From Auanema rhodensis (lineage: Eukaryota; Nematoda; Chromadorea; Rhabditida; Rhabditidae), in NCBI GenBank assembly GCA_964057225.1, contig OZ059900.1:21653638-21717637 (forward strand): a DNA stretch of 64,000 bases, in the 5' to 3' direction. Each line of letters opens with the position of its first letter. Positions within the stretch are counted from its first letter, which is position 1. The notes under the pieces were generated by a model. That model was not told the DNA's origin. It was given only the letters and a program-made list of their open reading frames with translations, and made no database searches. Shown one piece after another: positions 24,096-38,117 of this stretch. The translations under genes were made by a program, and so were the position numbers.

Positions 24096-26831
24096 CAGAA
24101 TATGCTAATTTCCTTAATTTTCTAACCCCTGTTTTTTTGTCGTGAAAGTGGAACTAGACGTTGTAGGAACAATTTTGAGCTAGGTTTCATTGACATTGCA
24201 TGAGTTTGAACACATGAAATCGTAAGTCAAAACCTTGTTTACAGCGAAATTTCCAAAAACTGGTTTTCCAGCATAATAAAATATTTCTCATGGGTAATAC
24301 TGTGTTTTTGTATTTTTCTAGCGTTCAGCATGTAAAATGCTTCATTTTAGTATGTAACACGCTGAAATTCGTTGCATTTGACGACTCATATGAACAAAAA
24401 TCGATTTAATCAATATTAGCCATAAAGGGCGTGCTCTCAGAATATGCTAATTTCCTTAATTTTCTAACCCCTGTTTTTTTGTCGTGAAAGTGGAACTAGA
24501 CGTTGTAGGAACAATTTTGAGCTAGGTTTCATTGACATTGCATGAGTTTGAACACATGAAATCGTAAGTCAAAACCTTGTTTACAGCGAAATTTTCAAAA
24601 ACTGGTTTTCCAGCATAATAAAATATTTCTCATGGGAAATACTGTGTTTTTGTATTTTTCTAGTGTTCAGCATGTAAAATGCTTCATTTTAGTATGTAAC
24701 ACGCTGAAATTCGTTGCATTTGACGACTCATATGAACAAAAATCGATTTAATCAATATTAGCCATAAGGGGCGTGCCCTCAGAATATGCTAATTTCCTTA
24801 ATTTTCTAACCCCTGTTTTTTTGTCGTGAAAGTGGAACTAGACGTTGTACGAACAATTTTGAGCTAGGTTTCATTGACATTGCATGAGTTTGAACACATG
24901 AAATCGTAAGTCAAAACCTTGTTTACAGCGAAATTTCCAAAAACTGGTTTTCCAGCATAATAAAATTATTCTCATGGGAAATACTGTGTTTTTGTATTTT
25001 TCTAGTGTTCAGCATGTAAAATGCTTCATTTTAGTATGTAACACGCTGAAATTCGTTGCATTTGACGACTCATATGAACAAAAATCGATTTAATCAATAT
25101 TAGCCATAAGGGGCGTGCCCTCAGAATATGCTAATTTCCTTAATTTTCTAACCCCTGTTTTTTTGTCGTGAAAGTGGAACTAGACGTTGTACGAACAATT
25201 TTGAGCTAGGTTTCATTGACATTGCATGAGTTTGAACACATGAAATCGTAAGTCAAAACCTTGTTTACAGCGAAATTTCCAAAAACTGGTTTTCCAGCAT
25301 AATAAAATATTTCTCATGGGAAATACTGTGTTTTTGTATTTTTCTAGTGTTCAGCATGTAAAATGCTTCATTTTAGTATGTAACACGCTGAAATTCGTTG
25401 CATTTGACGACTCATATGAACAAAAATCGATTTAATCAATATTAGCCATAAGGGGCGTGCCCTCAGAATATGCTAATTTCCTTAATTTTCTAACCCCTGT
25501 TTTTTTGTCGTGAAAGTGGAACTAGACGTTGTACGAACAATTTTGAGCTAGGTTTCATTGACATTGCATGAGTTTGAACACATGAAATCGTAAGTCAAAA
25601 CCTTGTTTACAGCGAAATTTCCAAAAACTGGTTTTCCAGCATAATAAAATATTTCTCATGGGTATTACTGTGTTTTTGTATTTTTCTAGCGTTCAGCATG
25701 TAAAATGCTTCATTTTAGTATGTAACACGCTGAAATTCGTTGCATTTGACGACTCATATGAACAAAAATCGATTTAATCAATATTAGCCATAAAGGGCGT
25801 GCTCTCAGAATATGCTAATTTCCTTAATTTTCTAACCCCTGTTTTTTTGTCGTGAAAGTGGAACTAGACGTTGTAGGAACAATTTTGAGCTAGGTTTCAT
25901 TGACATTGCATGAGTTTGAACACATGAAATCGTAAGTCAAAACCTTGTTTACAGCGAAATTTTCAAAAACTGGTTTTCCAGCATAATAAAATATTTCTCA
26001 TGGGAAATACTGTGTTTTTGTATTTTTCTAGTGTTCAGCATGTAAAATGCTTCATTTTAGTATGTAACACGCTGAAATTCGTTGCATTTGACGACTCATA
26101 TGAACAAAAATCGATTTAATCAATATTAGCCATAAGGGGCGTGCCCTCAGAATATGCTAATTTCCTTAATTTTCTAACCCCTGTTTTTTTGTCGTGAAAG
26201 TGGAACTAGACGTTGTACGAACAATTTTGAGCTAGGTTTCATTGACATTGCATGAGTTTGAACACATGAAATCGTAAGTCAAAACCTTGTTTACAGCGAA
26301 ATTTCCAAAAACTGGTTTTCCAGCATAATAAAATTATTCTCATGGGAAATACTGTGTTTTTGTATTTTTCTAGTGTTCAGCATGTAAAATGCTTCATTTT
26401 AGTATGTAACACGCTGAAATTCGTTGCATTTGACGACTCATATGAACAAAAATCGATTTAATCAATATTAGCCATAAGGGGCGTGCCCTCAGAATATGCT
26501 AATTTCCTTAATTTTCTAACCCCTGTTTTTTTGTCGTGAAAGTGGAACTAGACGTTGTACGAACAATTTTGAGCTAGGTTTCATTGACATTGCATGAGTT
26601 TGAACACATGAAATCGTAAGTCAAAACCTTGTTTACAGCGAAATTTCCAAAAACTGGTTTTCCAGCATAATAAAATATTTCTCATGGGAAATACTATGTT
26701 TTTGTATTTTTCTAGTGTTCAGCATGTAAAATGCTTCATTTTAGTATGTAACACGCTGAAATTCGTTGCATTTGACGACTCATATGAACAAAAATCGATT
26801 TAATCAATATTAGCCATAAGGGGCGTGCCCT
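24096..26831. repeat. Tetramer duplicated in tandem (M72-M75, M76-M79; 2 x 1368 bp)
   Basis: Copies are 24096-25463 and 25464-26831. Order: t227c with 'gggtaat' (M72) or 'gggtatt' (M76) and a 'gtgctct' end; 'tagg' with c158t; 'tacg' with 'aaaattattctc' (consensus 188-189 swapped); then 'tacg'. M76 is the last t227c monomer in the window. M79 adds g207a. Confidence 0.88.
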
Positions 26832-27173
26832 CAGAATATGCTAATTTCCTTAATTTTCTAACCCCTGTTTATTTGTCGTGAAAGTGGAACTAGACGTTGT
26901 ACGAACAATTTTGAGCTAGGTTTCATTGACATTGCATGAGTTTGAACACATGAAATCGTAAGTCAAAACCTTGTTTACAGCGAAATTTCCAAAAACTGGT
27001 TTTCCAGCATAATAAAATATTTCTCATGGGTATTACTGTGTTTTTGTATTTTTCTAGTGTTCAGCATGTAAAATGCTTCATTTTAGTATGTAACACGCTG
27101 AAATTCGTTGCATTTGACGACTCATATGAACAAAAATCGATTTAATCAATATTAGCCATAAGGGGCGTGCCCT
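26832..27173. repeat. Single monomer M80 at zone boundary
   Basis: M80 has an A inside the T tract ('tttatttg') and 'gggtatt' without t227c. It separates the tetramer zone on the left from the pentamer zone on the right. Confidence 0.8.
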
Positions 27174-28883
27174 CAGAATATGCTAATTTCCTTAATTTTC
27201 TAACCCCTGTTTTTTTGTCGTGAAAGTGGAACTAGACGTTGTACGAACAATTTTGAGCTAGGTTTCATTGACATTGCATGAGTTTGAACACATGAAATCG
27301 TAAGTCAAAACCTTGTTTACAGCGAAATTTCCAAAAACTGGTTTTCCAGCATAATAAAATATTTCTCATGGGAAATACTGTGTTTTTGTATTTTTCTAGT
27401 GTTCAGCATGTGAAATGCTTCATTTTAGTATGTAACACGCTGAAATTCGTTGCATTTGACGACTCATATGAACAAAAATCGATTTAATCAATATTAGCCA
27501 TAAAGGGCGTGCCCTCAGAATATGCTAATTTCCTTAATTTTCTAACCCCTGTTTTTTTGTCGTGAAAGTGGAACTAGACGTTGTAGGAACAATTTTGAGC
27601 TAGGTTTCATTGACATTGCATGAGTTTGAACACATGAAATCGTAAGTCAAAACCTTGTTTACAGCGAAATTTCCAAAAACTGGTTTTCCAGCATAATAAA
27701 ATATTTCTCATGGGAAATACTGTGTTTTTGTATTTTTCTAGTGTTCAGCATGTAAAATGCTTCATTTTAGTACGTAACACGCTGAAATTCGTTGCATTTG
27801 ACGACTCATATGAACAAAAATCGATTTAATCAATATTAGCCATAAGGGGCGTGCCCTCAGAATATGCTAATTTCCTTAATTTTCTAACCCCTGTTTTTTT
27901 GTCGTGAAAGTGGAACTAGACGTTGTACGAACAATTTTGAGCTAGGTTTCATTGACATTGCATGAGTTTGAACACATGAAATCGTAAGTCAAAACCTTGT
28001 TTACAGCGAAATTTCCAAAAACTGGTTTTCCAGCATAATAAAATATTTCTCATGGGAAATACTGTGTTTTTGTATTTTTCTAGTGTTCAGCATGTAAAAT
28101 GCTTCATTTTAGTATGTAACACGCTGAAATTCGTTGCATTTGACGACTCATATGAACAAAAATCGATTTAATCAATATTAGCCATAAAGGGCGTGCCCTC
28201 AGAATATGCTAATTTCCTTAATTTTCTAACCCCTGTTTTTTTGTCGTGAAAGTGGAACTAGACGTTGTAGGAACAATTTTGAGCTAGGTTTCATTGACAT
28301 TGCATGAGTTTGAACACATGAAATCGTAAGTCAAAACCTTGTTTACAGCGAAATTTTCAAAAACTGGTTTTCCAGCATAATAAAATATTTCTCATGGGAA
28401 ATACTGTGTTTTTGTATTTTTCTAGTGTTCAGCATGTAAAATGCTTCATTTTAGTATGTAACACGCTGAAATTCGTTGCATTTGACGACTCATATGAACA
28501 AAAATCGATTTAATCAATAATAGCCATAAAGGGCGTGCCCTCAGAATATGCTAATTTCCTTAATTTTCTAACCCCTGTTTTTTTGTCGTGAAAGTGGAAC
28601 TAGACGTTGTAGGAACAATTTTGAGCTAGGTTTCATTGACATTGCATGAGTTTGAACACATGAAATCGTAAGTCAAAACCTTGTTTACAGCGAAATTTCC
28701 AAAAACTGGTTTTCCAGCATAATAAAATATTTCTCATGGGAAATACTGTGTTTTTGTATTTTTCTAGTGTTCAGCATGTAAAATGCTTCATTTTAGTATG
28801 TAACACGCTGAAATTCGTTGCATTTGACGACTCATATGAACAAAAATCGATTTAATCAATATTAGCCATAAGGGGCGTGCCCT
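27174..28883. repeat. Pentamer P, copy 1 (M81-M85, 1710 bp)
   Basis: Monomers start at 27174, 27516, 27858, 28200 and 28542. Diagnostic order: 'tacg' with 'catgtgaaatg' (a239g); 'tagg' with 'agtacgtaac' (t258c); 'tacg' with 'aaaggg'; 'tagg' with c158t; 'tagg' without c158t, ending 'aagggg'. M84 has a private 'tcaataatagcc'. This order is the basic unit of 27-38 kb. Confidence 0.93.
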
Positions 28884-30593
28884 CAGAATATGCTAATTTC
28901 CTTAATTTTCTAACCCCTGTTTTTTTGTCGTGAAAGTGGAACTAGACGTTGTACGAACAATTTTGAGCTAGGTTTCATTGACATTGCATGAGTTTGAACA
29001 CATGAAATCGTAAGTCAAAACCTTGTTTACAGCGAAATTTCCAAAAACTGGTTTTCCAGCATAATAAAATATTTCTCATGGGAAATACTGTGTTTTTGTA
29101 TTTTTCTAGTGTTCAGCATGTGAAATGCTTCATTTTAGTATGTAACACGCTGAAATTCGTTGCATTTGACGACTCATATGAACAAAAATCGATTTAATCA
29201 ATATTAGCCATAAAGGGCGTGCCCTCAGAATATGCTAATTTCCTTAATTTTCTAACCCCTGTTTTTTTGTCGTGAAAGTGGAACTAGACGTTGTAGGAAC
29301 AATTTTGAGCTAGGTTTCATTGACATTGCATGAGTTTGAACACATGAAATCGTAAGTCAAAACCTTGTTTACAGCGAAATTTCCAAAAACTGGTTTTCCA
29401 GCATAATAAAATATTTCTCATGGGAAATACTGTGTTTTTGTATTTTTCTAGTGTTCAGCATGTAAAATGCTTCATTTTAGTACGTAACACGCTGAAATTC
29501 GTTGCATTTGACGACTCATATGAACAAAAATCGATTTAATCAATATTAGCCATAAGGGGCGTGCCCTCAGAATATGCTAATTTCCTTAATTTTCTAACCC
29601 CTGTTTTTTTGTCGTGAAAGTGGAACTAGACGTTGTACGAACAATTTTGAGCTAGGTTTCATTGACATTGCATGAGTTTGAACACATGAAATCGTAAGTC
29701 AAAACCTTGTTTACAGCGAAATTTCCAAAAACTGGTTTTCCAGCATAATAAAATATTTCTCATGGGAAATACTGTGTTTTTGTATTTTTCTAGTGTTCAG
29801 CATGTAAAATGCTTCATTTTAGTATGTAACACGCTGAAATTCGTTGCATTTGACGACTCATATGAACAAAAATCGATTTAATCAATATTAGCCATAAAGG
29901 GCGTGCCCTCAGAATATGCTAATTTCCTTAATTTTCTAACCCCTGTTTTTTTGTCGTGAAAGTGGAACTAGACGTTGTAGGAACAATTTTGAGCTAGGTT
30001 TCATTGACATTGCATGAGTTTGAACACATGAAATCGTAAGTCAAAACCTTGTTTACAGCGAAATTTTCAAAAACTGGTTTTCCAGCATAATAAAATATTT
30101 CTCATGGGAAATACTGTGTTTTTGTATTTTTCTAGTGTTCAGCATGTAAAATGCTTCATTTTAGTATGTAACACGCTGAAATTCGTTGCATTTGACGACT
30201 CATATGAACAAAAATCGATTTAATCAATATTAGCCATAAAGGGCGTGCCCTCAGAATATGCTAATTTCCTTAATTTTCTAACCCCTGTTTTTTTGTCGTG
30301 AAAGTGGAACTAGACGTTGTAGGAACAATTTTGAGCTAGGTTTCATTGACATTGCATGAGTTTGAACACATGAAATCGTAAGTCAAAACCTTGTTTACAG
30401 CGAAATTTTCAAAAACTGGTTTTCCAGCATAATAAAATATTTCTCATGGGAAATACTGTGTTTTTGTATTTTTCTAGTGTTCAGCATGTAAAATGCTTCA
30501 TTTTAGTATGTAACACGCTGAAATTCGTTGCATTTGACGACTCATATGAACAAAAATCGATTTAATCAATATTAGCCATAAGGGGCGTGCCCT
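28884..30593. repeat. Pentamer P, copy 2 (M86-M90, 1710 bp)
   Basis: Monomers start at 28884, 29226, 29568, 29910 and 30252. The order matches copy 1, except that the fifth member also has c158t, as it does in the copy at 35382. This copy and the trimer after it (30594-31619) form an eight-monomer block duplicated 6498 bp downstream. Confidence 0.93.
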
Positions 30594-31619
30594 CAGAATA
30601 TGCTAATTTCCTTAATTTTCTAACCCCTGTTTTTTTGTCGTGAAAGTGGAACTAGACGTTGTACGAACAATTTTGAGCTAGGTTTCATTGACATTGCATG
30701 AGTTTGAACACATGAAATCGTAAGTCAAAACCTTGTTTACAGCGAAATTTCCAAAAACTGGTTTTCCAGCATAATAAAATATTTCTCATGGGAAATACTG
30801 TGTTTTTGTATTTTTCTAGTGTTCAGCATGTAAAATGCTTCATTTTAGTATGTAACACGCTGAAATTCGTTGCATTTGACGACTCATATGAACAAAAATC
30901 GATTTAATCAATATTAGCCATAAGGGGCGTGCCCTCAGAATATGCTAATTTCCTTAATTTTCTAACCCCTGTTTTTTTGTCGTGAAAGTGGAACTAGACG
31001 TTGTACGAACAATTTTGAGCTGGGTTTCATTGACATTGCATGAGTTTGAACACATGAAATCGTAAGTCAAAACCTTGTTTACAGCGAAATTTCCAAAAAC
31101 TGGTTTTCCAGCATAATAAAATATTTCTCATGGGAAATACTGTGTTTTTGTATTTTTCTAGTGTTCAGCATGTAAAATGCTTCATTTTAGTATGTAACAC
31201 GCTGAAATTCGTTGCATTTGACGACTCATATGAACAAAAATCGATTTAATCAATATTAGCCATAAGGGGCGTGCCCTCAGAATATGCTAATTTCCTTAAT
31301 TTTCTAACCCCTGTTTTTTAGTCGTGAAAGTGGAACTAGACGTTGCACGAACAATTTTGAGCTAGGTTTCATTGACATTGCATGAGTTTGAACACATGAA
31401 ATCGTAAGTCAAAACCTTGTTTACAGCGAACTTTCCAAAAACTGGTTTTCCAGCATAATAAAATATTTCTCATGGGAAATACTGTGTTTTTGTATTTTTC
31501 TAGTGTTCAGCATGTAAAATGCTTCATTTTAGTATGTAACACGCTGAAATTCGTTGCATTTGACGACTCATATGAACAAAAATCGATTTAATCAATATTA
31601 GCCATAAGGGGCGTGCCCT
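30594..31619. repeat. Linker trimer M91-M93
   Basis: Monomers start at 30594, 30936 and 31278. M91 is a plain 'tacg' monomer. M92 has 'gagctggg' (a87g). M93 has 'ttttttag' (t43a), 'gttgcacg' and 'gcgaactttcc' (a154c). The same trimer follows the pentamer copy at 35382, at 37092-38117. Confidence 0.92.
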
Positions 31620-33329
31620 CAGAATATGCTAATTTCCTTAATTTTCTAACCCCTGTTTTTTTGTCGTGAAAGTGGAACTAGACGTTGTACGAACAATTTT
31701 GAGCTAGGTTTCATTGACATTGCATGAGTTTGAACACATGAAATCGTAAGTCAAAACCTTGTTTACAGCGAAATTTCCAAAAACTGGTTTTCCAGCATAA
31801 TAAAATATTTCTCATGGGAAATACTGTGTTTTTGTATTTTTCTAGTGTTCAGCATGTGAAATGCTTCATTTTAGTATGTAACACGCTGAAATTCGTTGCA
31901 TTTGACGACTCATATGAACAAAAATCGATTTAATCAATATTAGCCATAAAGGGCGTGCCCTCAGAATATGCTAATTTCCTTAATTTTCTAACCCCTGTTT
32001 TTTTGTCGTGAAAGTGGAACTAGACGTTGTAGGAACAATTTTGAGCTAGGTTTCATTGACATTGCATGAGTTTGAACACATGAAATCGTAAGTCAAAACC
32101 TTGTTTACAGCGAAATTTCCAAAAACTGGTTTTCCAGCATAATAAAATATTTCTCATGGGAAATACTGTGTTTTTGTATTTTTCTAGTGTTCAGCATGTA
32201 AAATGCTTCATTTTAGTACGTAACACGCTGAAATTCGTTGCATTTGACGACTCATATGAACAAAAATCGATTTAATCAATATTAGCCATAAGGGGCGTGC
32301 CCTCAGAATATGCTAATTTCCTTAATTTTCTAACCCCTGTTTTTTTGTCGTGAAAGTGGAACTAGACGTTGTACGAACAATTTTGAGCTAGGTTTCATTG
32401 ACATTGCATGAGTTTGAACACATGAAATCGTAAGTCAAAACCTTGTTTACAGCGAAATTTCCAAAAACTGGTTTTCCAGCATAATAAAATATTTCTCATG
32501 GGAAATACTGTGTTTTTGTATTTTTCTAGTGTTCAGCATGTAAAATGCTTCATTTTAGTATGTAACACGCTGAAATTCGTTGCATTTGACGACTCATATG
32601 AACAAAAATCGATTTAATCAATATTAGCCATAAAGGGCGTGCCCTCAGAATATGCTAATTTCCTTAATTTTCTAACCCCTGTTTTTTTGTCGTGAAAGTG
32701 GAACTAGACGTTGTAGGAACAATTTTGAGCTAGGTTTCATTGACATTGCATGAGTTTGAACACATGAAATCGTAAGTCAAAACCTTGTTTACAGCGAAAT
32801 TTTCAAAAACTGGTTTTCCAGCATAATAAAATATTTCTCATGGGAAATACTGTGTTTTTGTATTTTTCTAGTGTTCAGCATGTAAAATGCTTCATTTTAG
32901 TATGTAACACGCTGAAATTCGTTGCATTTGACGACTCATATGAACAAAAATCGATTTAATCAATATTAGCCATAAAGGGCGTGCCCTCAGAATATGCTAA
33001 TTTCCTTAATTTTCTAACCCCTGTTTTTTTGTCGTGAAAGTGGAACTAGACGTTGTAGGAACAATTTTGAGCTAGGTTTCATTGACATTGCATGAGTTTG
33101 AACACATGAAATCGTAAGTCAAAACCTTGTTTACAGCGAAATTTCCAAAAACTGGTTTTCCAGCATAATAAAATATTTCTCATGGGAAATACTGTGTTTT
33201 TGTATTTTTCTAGTGTTCAGCATGTAAAATGCTTCATTTTAGTATGTAACACGCTGAAATTCGTTGCATTTGACGACTCATATGAACAAAAATCGATTTA
33301 ATCAATATTAGCCATAAGGGGCGTGCCCT
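31620..33329. repeat. Pentamer P, copy 3 (M94-M98, 1710 bp)
   Basis: Monomers start at 31620, 31962, 32304, 32646 and 32988. Same order as copy 1: a239g; t258c; plain; c158t; 'tagg' without c158t. Confidence 0.92.
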
Positions 33330-35381
33330 CAGAATATGCTAATTTCCTTAATTTTCTAACCCCTGTTTTTTTGTCGTGAAAGTGGAACTAGACGTTGTAC
33401 GAACAATTTTGAGCTAGGTTTCATTGACATTGCATGAGTTTGAACACATGAAATCGTAAGTCAAAACCTTGTTTACAGCGAAATTTCCAAAAACTGGTTT
33501 TCCAGCATAATAAAATATTTCTCATGGGAAATACTGTGTTTTTGTATTTTTCTAGTGTTCAGCATGTGAAATGCTTCATTTTAGTATGTAACACGCTGAA
33601 ATTCGTTGCATTTGACGACTCATATGAACAAAAATCGATTTAATCAATATTAGCCATAAAGGGCGTGCCCTCAGAATATGCTAATTTCCTTAATTTTCTA
33701 ACCCCTGTTTTTTTGTCGTGAAAGTGGAACTAGACGTTGTAGGAACAATTTTGAGCTAGGTTTCATTGACATTGCATGAGTTTGAACACATGAAATCGTA
33801 AGTCAAAACCTTGTTTACAGCGAAATTTCCAAAAACTGGTTTTCCAGCATAATAAAATATTTCTCATGGGAAATACTGTGTTTTTGTATTTTTCTAGTGT
33901 TCAGCATGTAAAATGCTTCATTTTAGTACGTAACACGCTGAAATTCGTTGCATTTGACGACTCATATGAACAAAAATCGATTTAATCAATATTAGCCATA
34001 AGGGGCGTGCCCTCAGAATATGCTAATTTCCTTAATTTTCTAACCCCTGTTTTTTTGTCGTGAAAGTGGAACTAGACGTTGTACGAACAATTTTGAGCTA
34101 GGTTTCATTGACATTGCATGAGTTTGAACACATGAAATCGTAAGTCAAAACCTTGTTTACAGCGAAATTTCCAAAAACTGGTTTTCCAGCATAATAAAAT
34201 ATTTCTCATGGGAAATACTGTGTTTTTGTATTTTTCTAGTGTTCAGCATGTAAAATGCTTCATTTTAGTATGTAACACGCTGAAATTCGTTGCATTTGAC
34301 GACTCATATGAACAAAAATCGATTTAATCAATATTAGCCATAAAGGGCGTGCCCTCAGAATATGCTAATTTCCTTAATTTTCTAACCCCTGTTTTTTTGT
34401 CGTGAAAGTGGAACTAGACGTTGTAGGAACAATTTTGAGCTAGGTTTCATTGACATTGCATGAGTTTGAACACATGAAATCGTAAGTCAAAACCTTGTTT
34501 ACAGCGAAATTTTCAAAAACTGGTTTTCCAGCATAATAAAATATTTCTCATGGGAAATACTGTGTTTTTGTATTTTTCTAGTGTTCAGCATGTAAAATGC
34601 TTCATTTTAGTATGTAACACGCTGAAATTCGTTGCATTTGACGACTCATATGAACAAAAATCGATTTAATCAATATTAGCCATAAAGGGCGTGCCCTCAG
34701 AATTTGCTAATTTCCTTAATTTTCTAACCCCTGTTTTTTTGTCGTGAAAGTGGAACTAGACGTTGTAGGAACAATTTTGAGCTAGGTTTCATTGACATTG
34801 CATGAGTTTGAACACATGAAATCGTAAGTCAAAACCTTGTTTACAGCGAAATTTTCAAAAACTGGTTTTCCAGCATAATAAAATATTTCTCATGGGAAAT
34901 ACTGTGTTTTTGTATTTTTCTAGTGTTCAGCATGTAAAATGCTTCATTTTAGTATGTAACACGCTGAAATTCGTTGCATTTGACGACTCATATGAACAAA
35001 AATCGATTTAATCAATATTAGCCATAAAGGGCGTGCCCTCAGAATATGCTAATTTCCTTAATTTTCTAACCCCTGTTTTTTTGTCGTGAAAGTGGAACTA
35101 GACGTTGTAGGAACAATTTTGAGCTAGGTTTCATTGACATTGCATGAGTTTGAACACATGAAATCGTAAGTCAAAACCTTGTTTACAGCGAAATTTCCAA
35201 AAACTGGTTTTCCAGCATAATAAAATATTTCTCATGGGAAATACTGTGTTTTTGTATTTTTCTAGTGTTCAGCATGTAAAATGCTTCATTTTAGTATGTA
35301 ACACGCTGAAATTCGTTGCATTTGACGACTCATATGAACAAAAATCGATTTAATCAATATTAGCCATAAGGGGCGTGCCCT
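33330..35381. repeat. Pentamer P expanded to a hexamer (M99-M104, 2052 bp)
   Basis: Monomers start at 33330, 33672, 34014, 34356, 34698 and 35040. The order is a239g; t258c; plain; c158t; an extra c158t monomer starting 'cagaatttgc' (a7t); then 'tagg' without c158t. The inserted a7t monomer (M103) recurs at 36750 as the fifth member of the next copy. Confidence 0.9.
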
Positions 35382-37091
35382 CAGAATATGCTAATTTCCT
35401 TAATTTTCTAACCCCTGTTTTTTTGTCGTGAAAGTGGAACTAGACGTTGTACGAACAATTTTGAGCTAGGTTTCATTGACATTGCATGAGTTTGAACACA
35501 TGAAATCGTAAGTCAAAACCTTGTTTACAGCGAAATTTCCAAAAACTGGTTTTCCAGCATAATAAAATATTTCTCATGGGAAATACTGTGTTTTTGTATT
35601 TTTCTAGTGTTCAGCATGTGAAATGCTTCATTTTAGTATGTAACACGCTGAAATTCGTTGCATTTGACGACTCATATGAACAAAAATCGATTTAATCAAT
35701 ATTAGCCATAAAGGGCGTGCCCTCAGAATATGCTAATTTCCTTAATTTTCTAACCCCTGTTTTTTTGTCGTGAAAGTGGAACTAGACGTTGTAGGAACAA
35801 TTTTGAGCTAGGTTTCATTGACATTGCATGAGTTTGAACACATGAAATCGTAAGTCAAAACCTTGTTTACAGCGAAATTTCCAAAAACTGGTTTTCCAGC
35901 ATAATAAAATATTTCTCATGGGAAATACTGTGTTTTTGTATTTTTCTAGTGTTCAGCATGTAAAATGCTTCATTTTAGTACGTAACACGCTGAAATTCGT
36001 TGCATTTGACGACTCATATGAACAAAAATCGATTTAATCAATATTAGCCATAAGGGGCGTGCCCTCAGAATATGCTAATTTCCTTAATTTTCTAACCCCT
36101 GTTTTTTTGTCGTGAAAGTGGAACTAGACGTTGTACGAACAATTTTGAGCTAGGTTTCATTGACATTGCATGAGTTTGAACACATGAAATCGTAAGTCAA
36201 AACCTTGTTTACAGCGAAATTTCCAAAAACTGGTTTTCCAGCATAATAAAATATTTCTCATGGGAAATACTGTGTTTTTGTATTTTTCTAGTGTTCAGCA
36301 TGTAAAATGCTTCATTTTAGTATGTAACACGCTGAAATTCGTTGCATTTGACGACTCATATGAACAAAAATCGATTTAATCAATATTAGCCATAAAGGGC
36401 GTGCCCTCAGAATATGCTAATTTCCTTAATTTTCTAACCCCTGTTTTTTTGTCGTGAAAGTGGAACTAGACGTTGTAGGAACAATTTTGAGCTAGGTTTC
36501 ATTGACATTGCATGAGTTTGAACACATGAAATCGTAAGTCAAAACCTTGTTTACAGCGAAATTTTCAAAAACTGGTTTTCCAGCATAATAAAATATTTCT
36601 CATGGGAAATACTGTGTTTTTGTATTTTTCTAGTGTTCAGCATGTAAAATGCTTCATTTTAGTATGTAACACGCTGAAATTCGTTGCATTTGACGACTCA
36701 TATGAACAAAAATCGATTTAATCAATATTAGCCATAAAGGGCGTGCCCTCAGAATTTGCTAATTTCCTTAATTTTCTAACCCCTGTTTTTTTGTCGTGAA
36801 AGTGGAACTAGACGTTGTAGGAACAATTTTGAGCTAGGTTTCATTGACATTGCATGAGTTTGAACACATGAAATCGTAAGTCAAAACCTTGTTTACAGCG
36901 AAATTTTCAAAAACTGGTTTTCCAGCATAATAAAATATTTCTCATGGGAAATACTGTGTTTTTGTATTTTTCTAGTGTTCAGCATGTAAAATGCTTCATT
37001 TTAGTATGTAACACGCTGAAATTCGTTGCATTTGACGACTCATATGAACAAAAATCGATTTAATCAATATTAGCCATAAGGGGCGTGCCCT
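35382..37091. repeat. Pentamer P, copy 5 (M105-M109, 1710 bp)
   Basis: Monomers start at 35382, 35724, 36066, 36408 and 36750. The order is a239g; t258c; plain; c158t; a7t with c158t and 'aagggg'. The fifth member joins the a7t start seen in M103 to the 'aagggg' end seen in M90, so it looks like a recombinant of the two. Confidence 0.92.
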
Positions 37092-38117
37092 CAGAATATG
37101 CTAATTTCCTTAATTTTCTAACCCCTGTTTTTTTGTCGTGAAAGTGGAACTAGACGTTGTACGAACAATTTTGAGCTAGGTTTCATTGACATTGCATGAG
37201 TTTGAACACATGAAATCGTAAGTCAAAACCTTGTTTACAGCGAAATTTCCAAAAACTGGTTTTCCAGCATAATAAAATATTTCTCATGGGAAATACTGTG
37301 TTTTTGTATTTTTCTAGTGTTCAGCATGTAAAATGCTTCATTTTAGTATGTAACACGCTGAAATTCGTTGCATTTGACGACTCATATGAACAAAAATCGA
37401 TTTAATCAATATTAGCCATAAGGGGCGTGCCCTCAGAATATGCTAATTTCCTTAATTTTCTAACCCCTGTTTTTTTGTCGTGAAAGTGGAACTAGACGTT
37501 GTACGAACAATTTTGAGCTGGGTTTCATTGACATTGCATGAGTTTGAACACATGAAATCGTAAGTCAAAACCTTGTTTACAGCGAAATTTCCAAAAACTG
37601 GTTTTCCAGCATAATAAAATATTTCTCATGGGAAATACTGTGTTTTTGTATTTTTCTAGTGTTCAGCATGTAAAATGCTTCATTTTAGTATGTAACACGC
37701 TGAAATTCGTTGCATTTGACGACTCATATGAACAAAAATCGATTTAATCAATATTAGCCATAAGGGGCGTGCCCTCAGAATATGCTAATTTCCTTAATTT
37801 TCTAACCCCTGTTTTTTAGTCGTGAAAGTGGAACTAGACGTTGCACGAACAATTTTGAGCTAGGTTTCATTGACATTGCATGAGTTTGAACACATGAAAT
37901 CGTAAGTCAAAACCTTGTTTACAGCGAACTTTCCAAAAACTGGTTTTCCAGCATAATAAAATATTTCTCATGGGAAATACTGTGTTTTTGTATTTTTCTA
38001 GTGTTCAGCATGTAAAATGCTTCATTTTAGTATGTAACACGCTGAAATTCGTTGCATTTGACGACTCATATGAACAAAAATCGATTTAATCAATATTAGC
38101 CATAAAGGGCGTGCCCT
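37092..38117. repeat. Linker trimer M110-M112 (copy of M91-M93)
   Basis: Monomers start at 37092, 37434 and 37776. Diagnostics a87g (M111) and t43a, 'gttgcacg', a154c (M112) repeat those of 30594-31619. M112 ends 'aaaggg' where M93 ends 'aagggg', placing the right end of the duplicated block at about this point. Confidence 0.92.
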
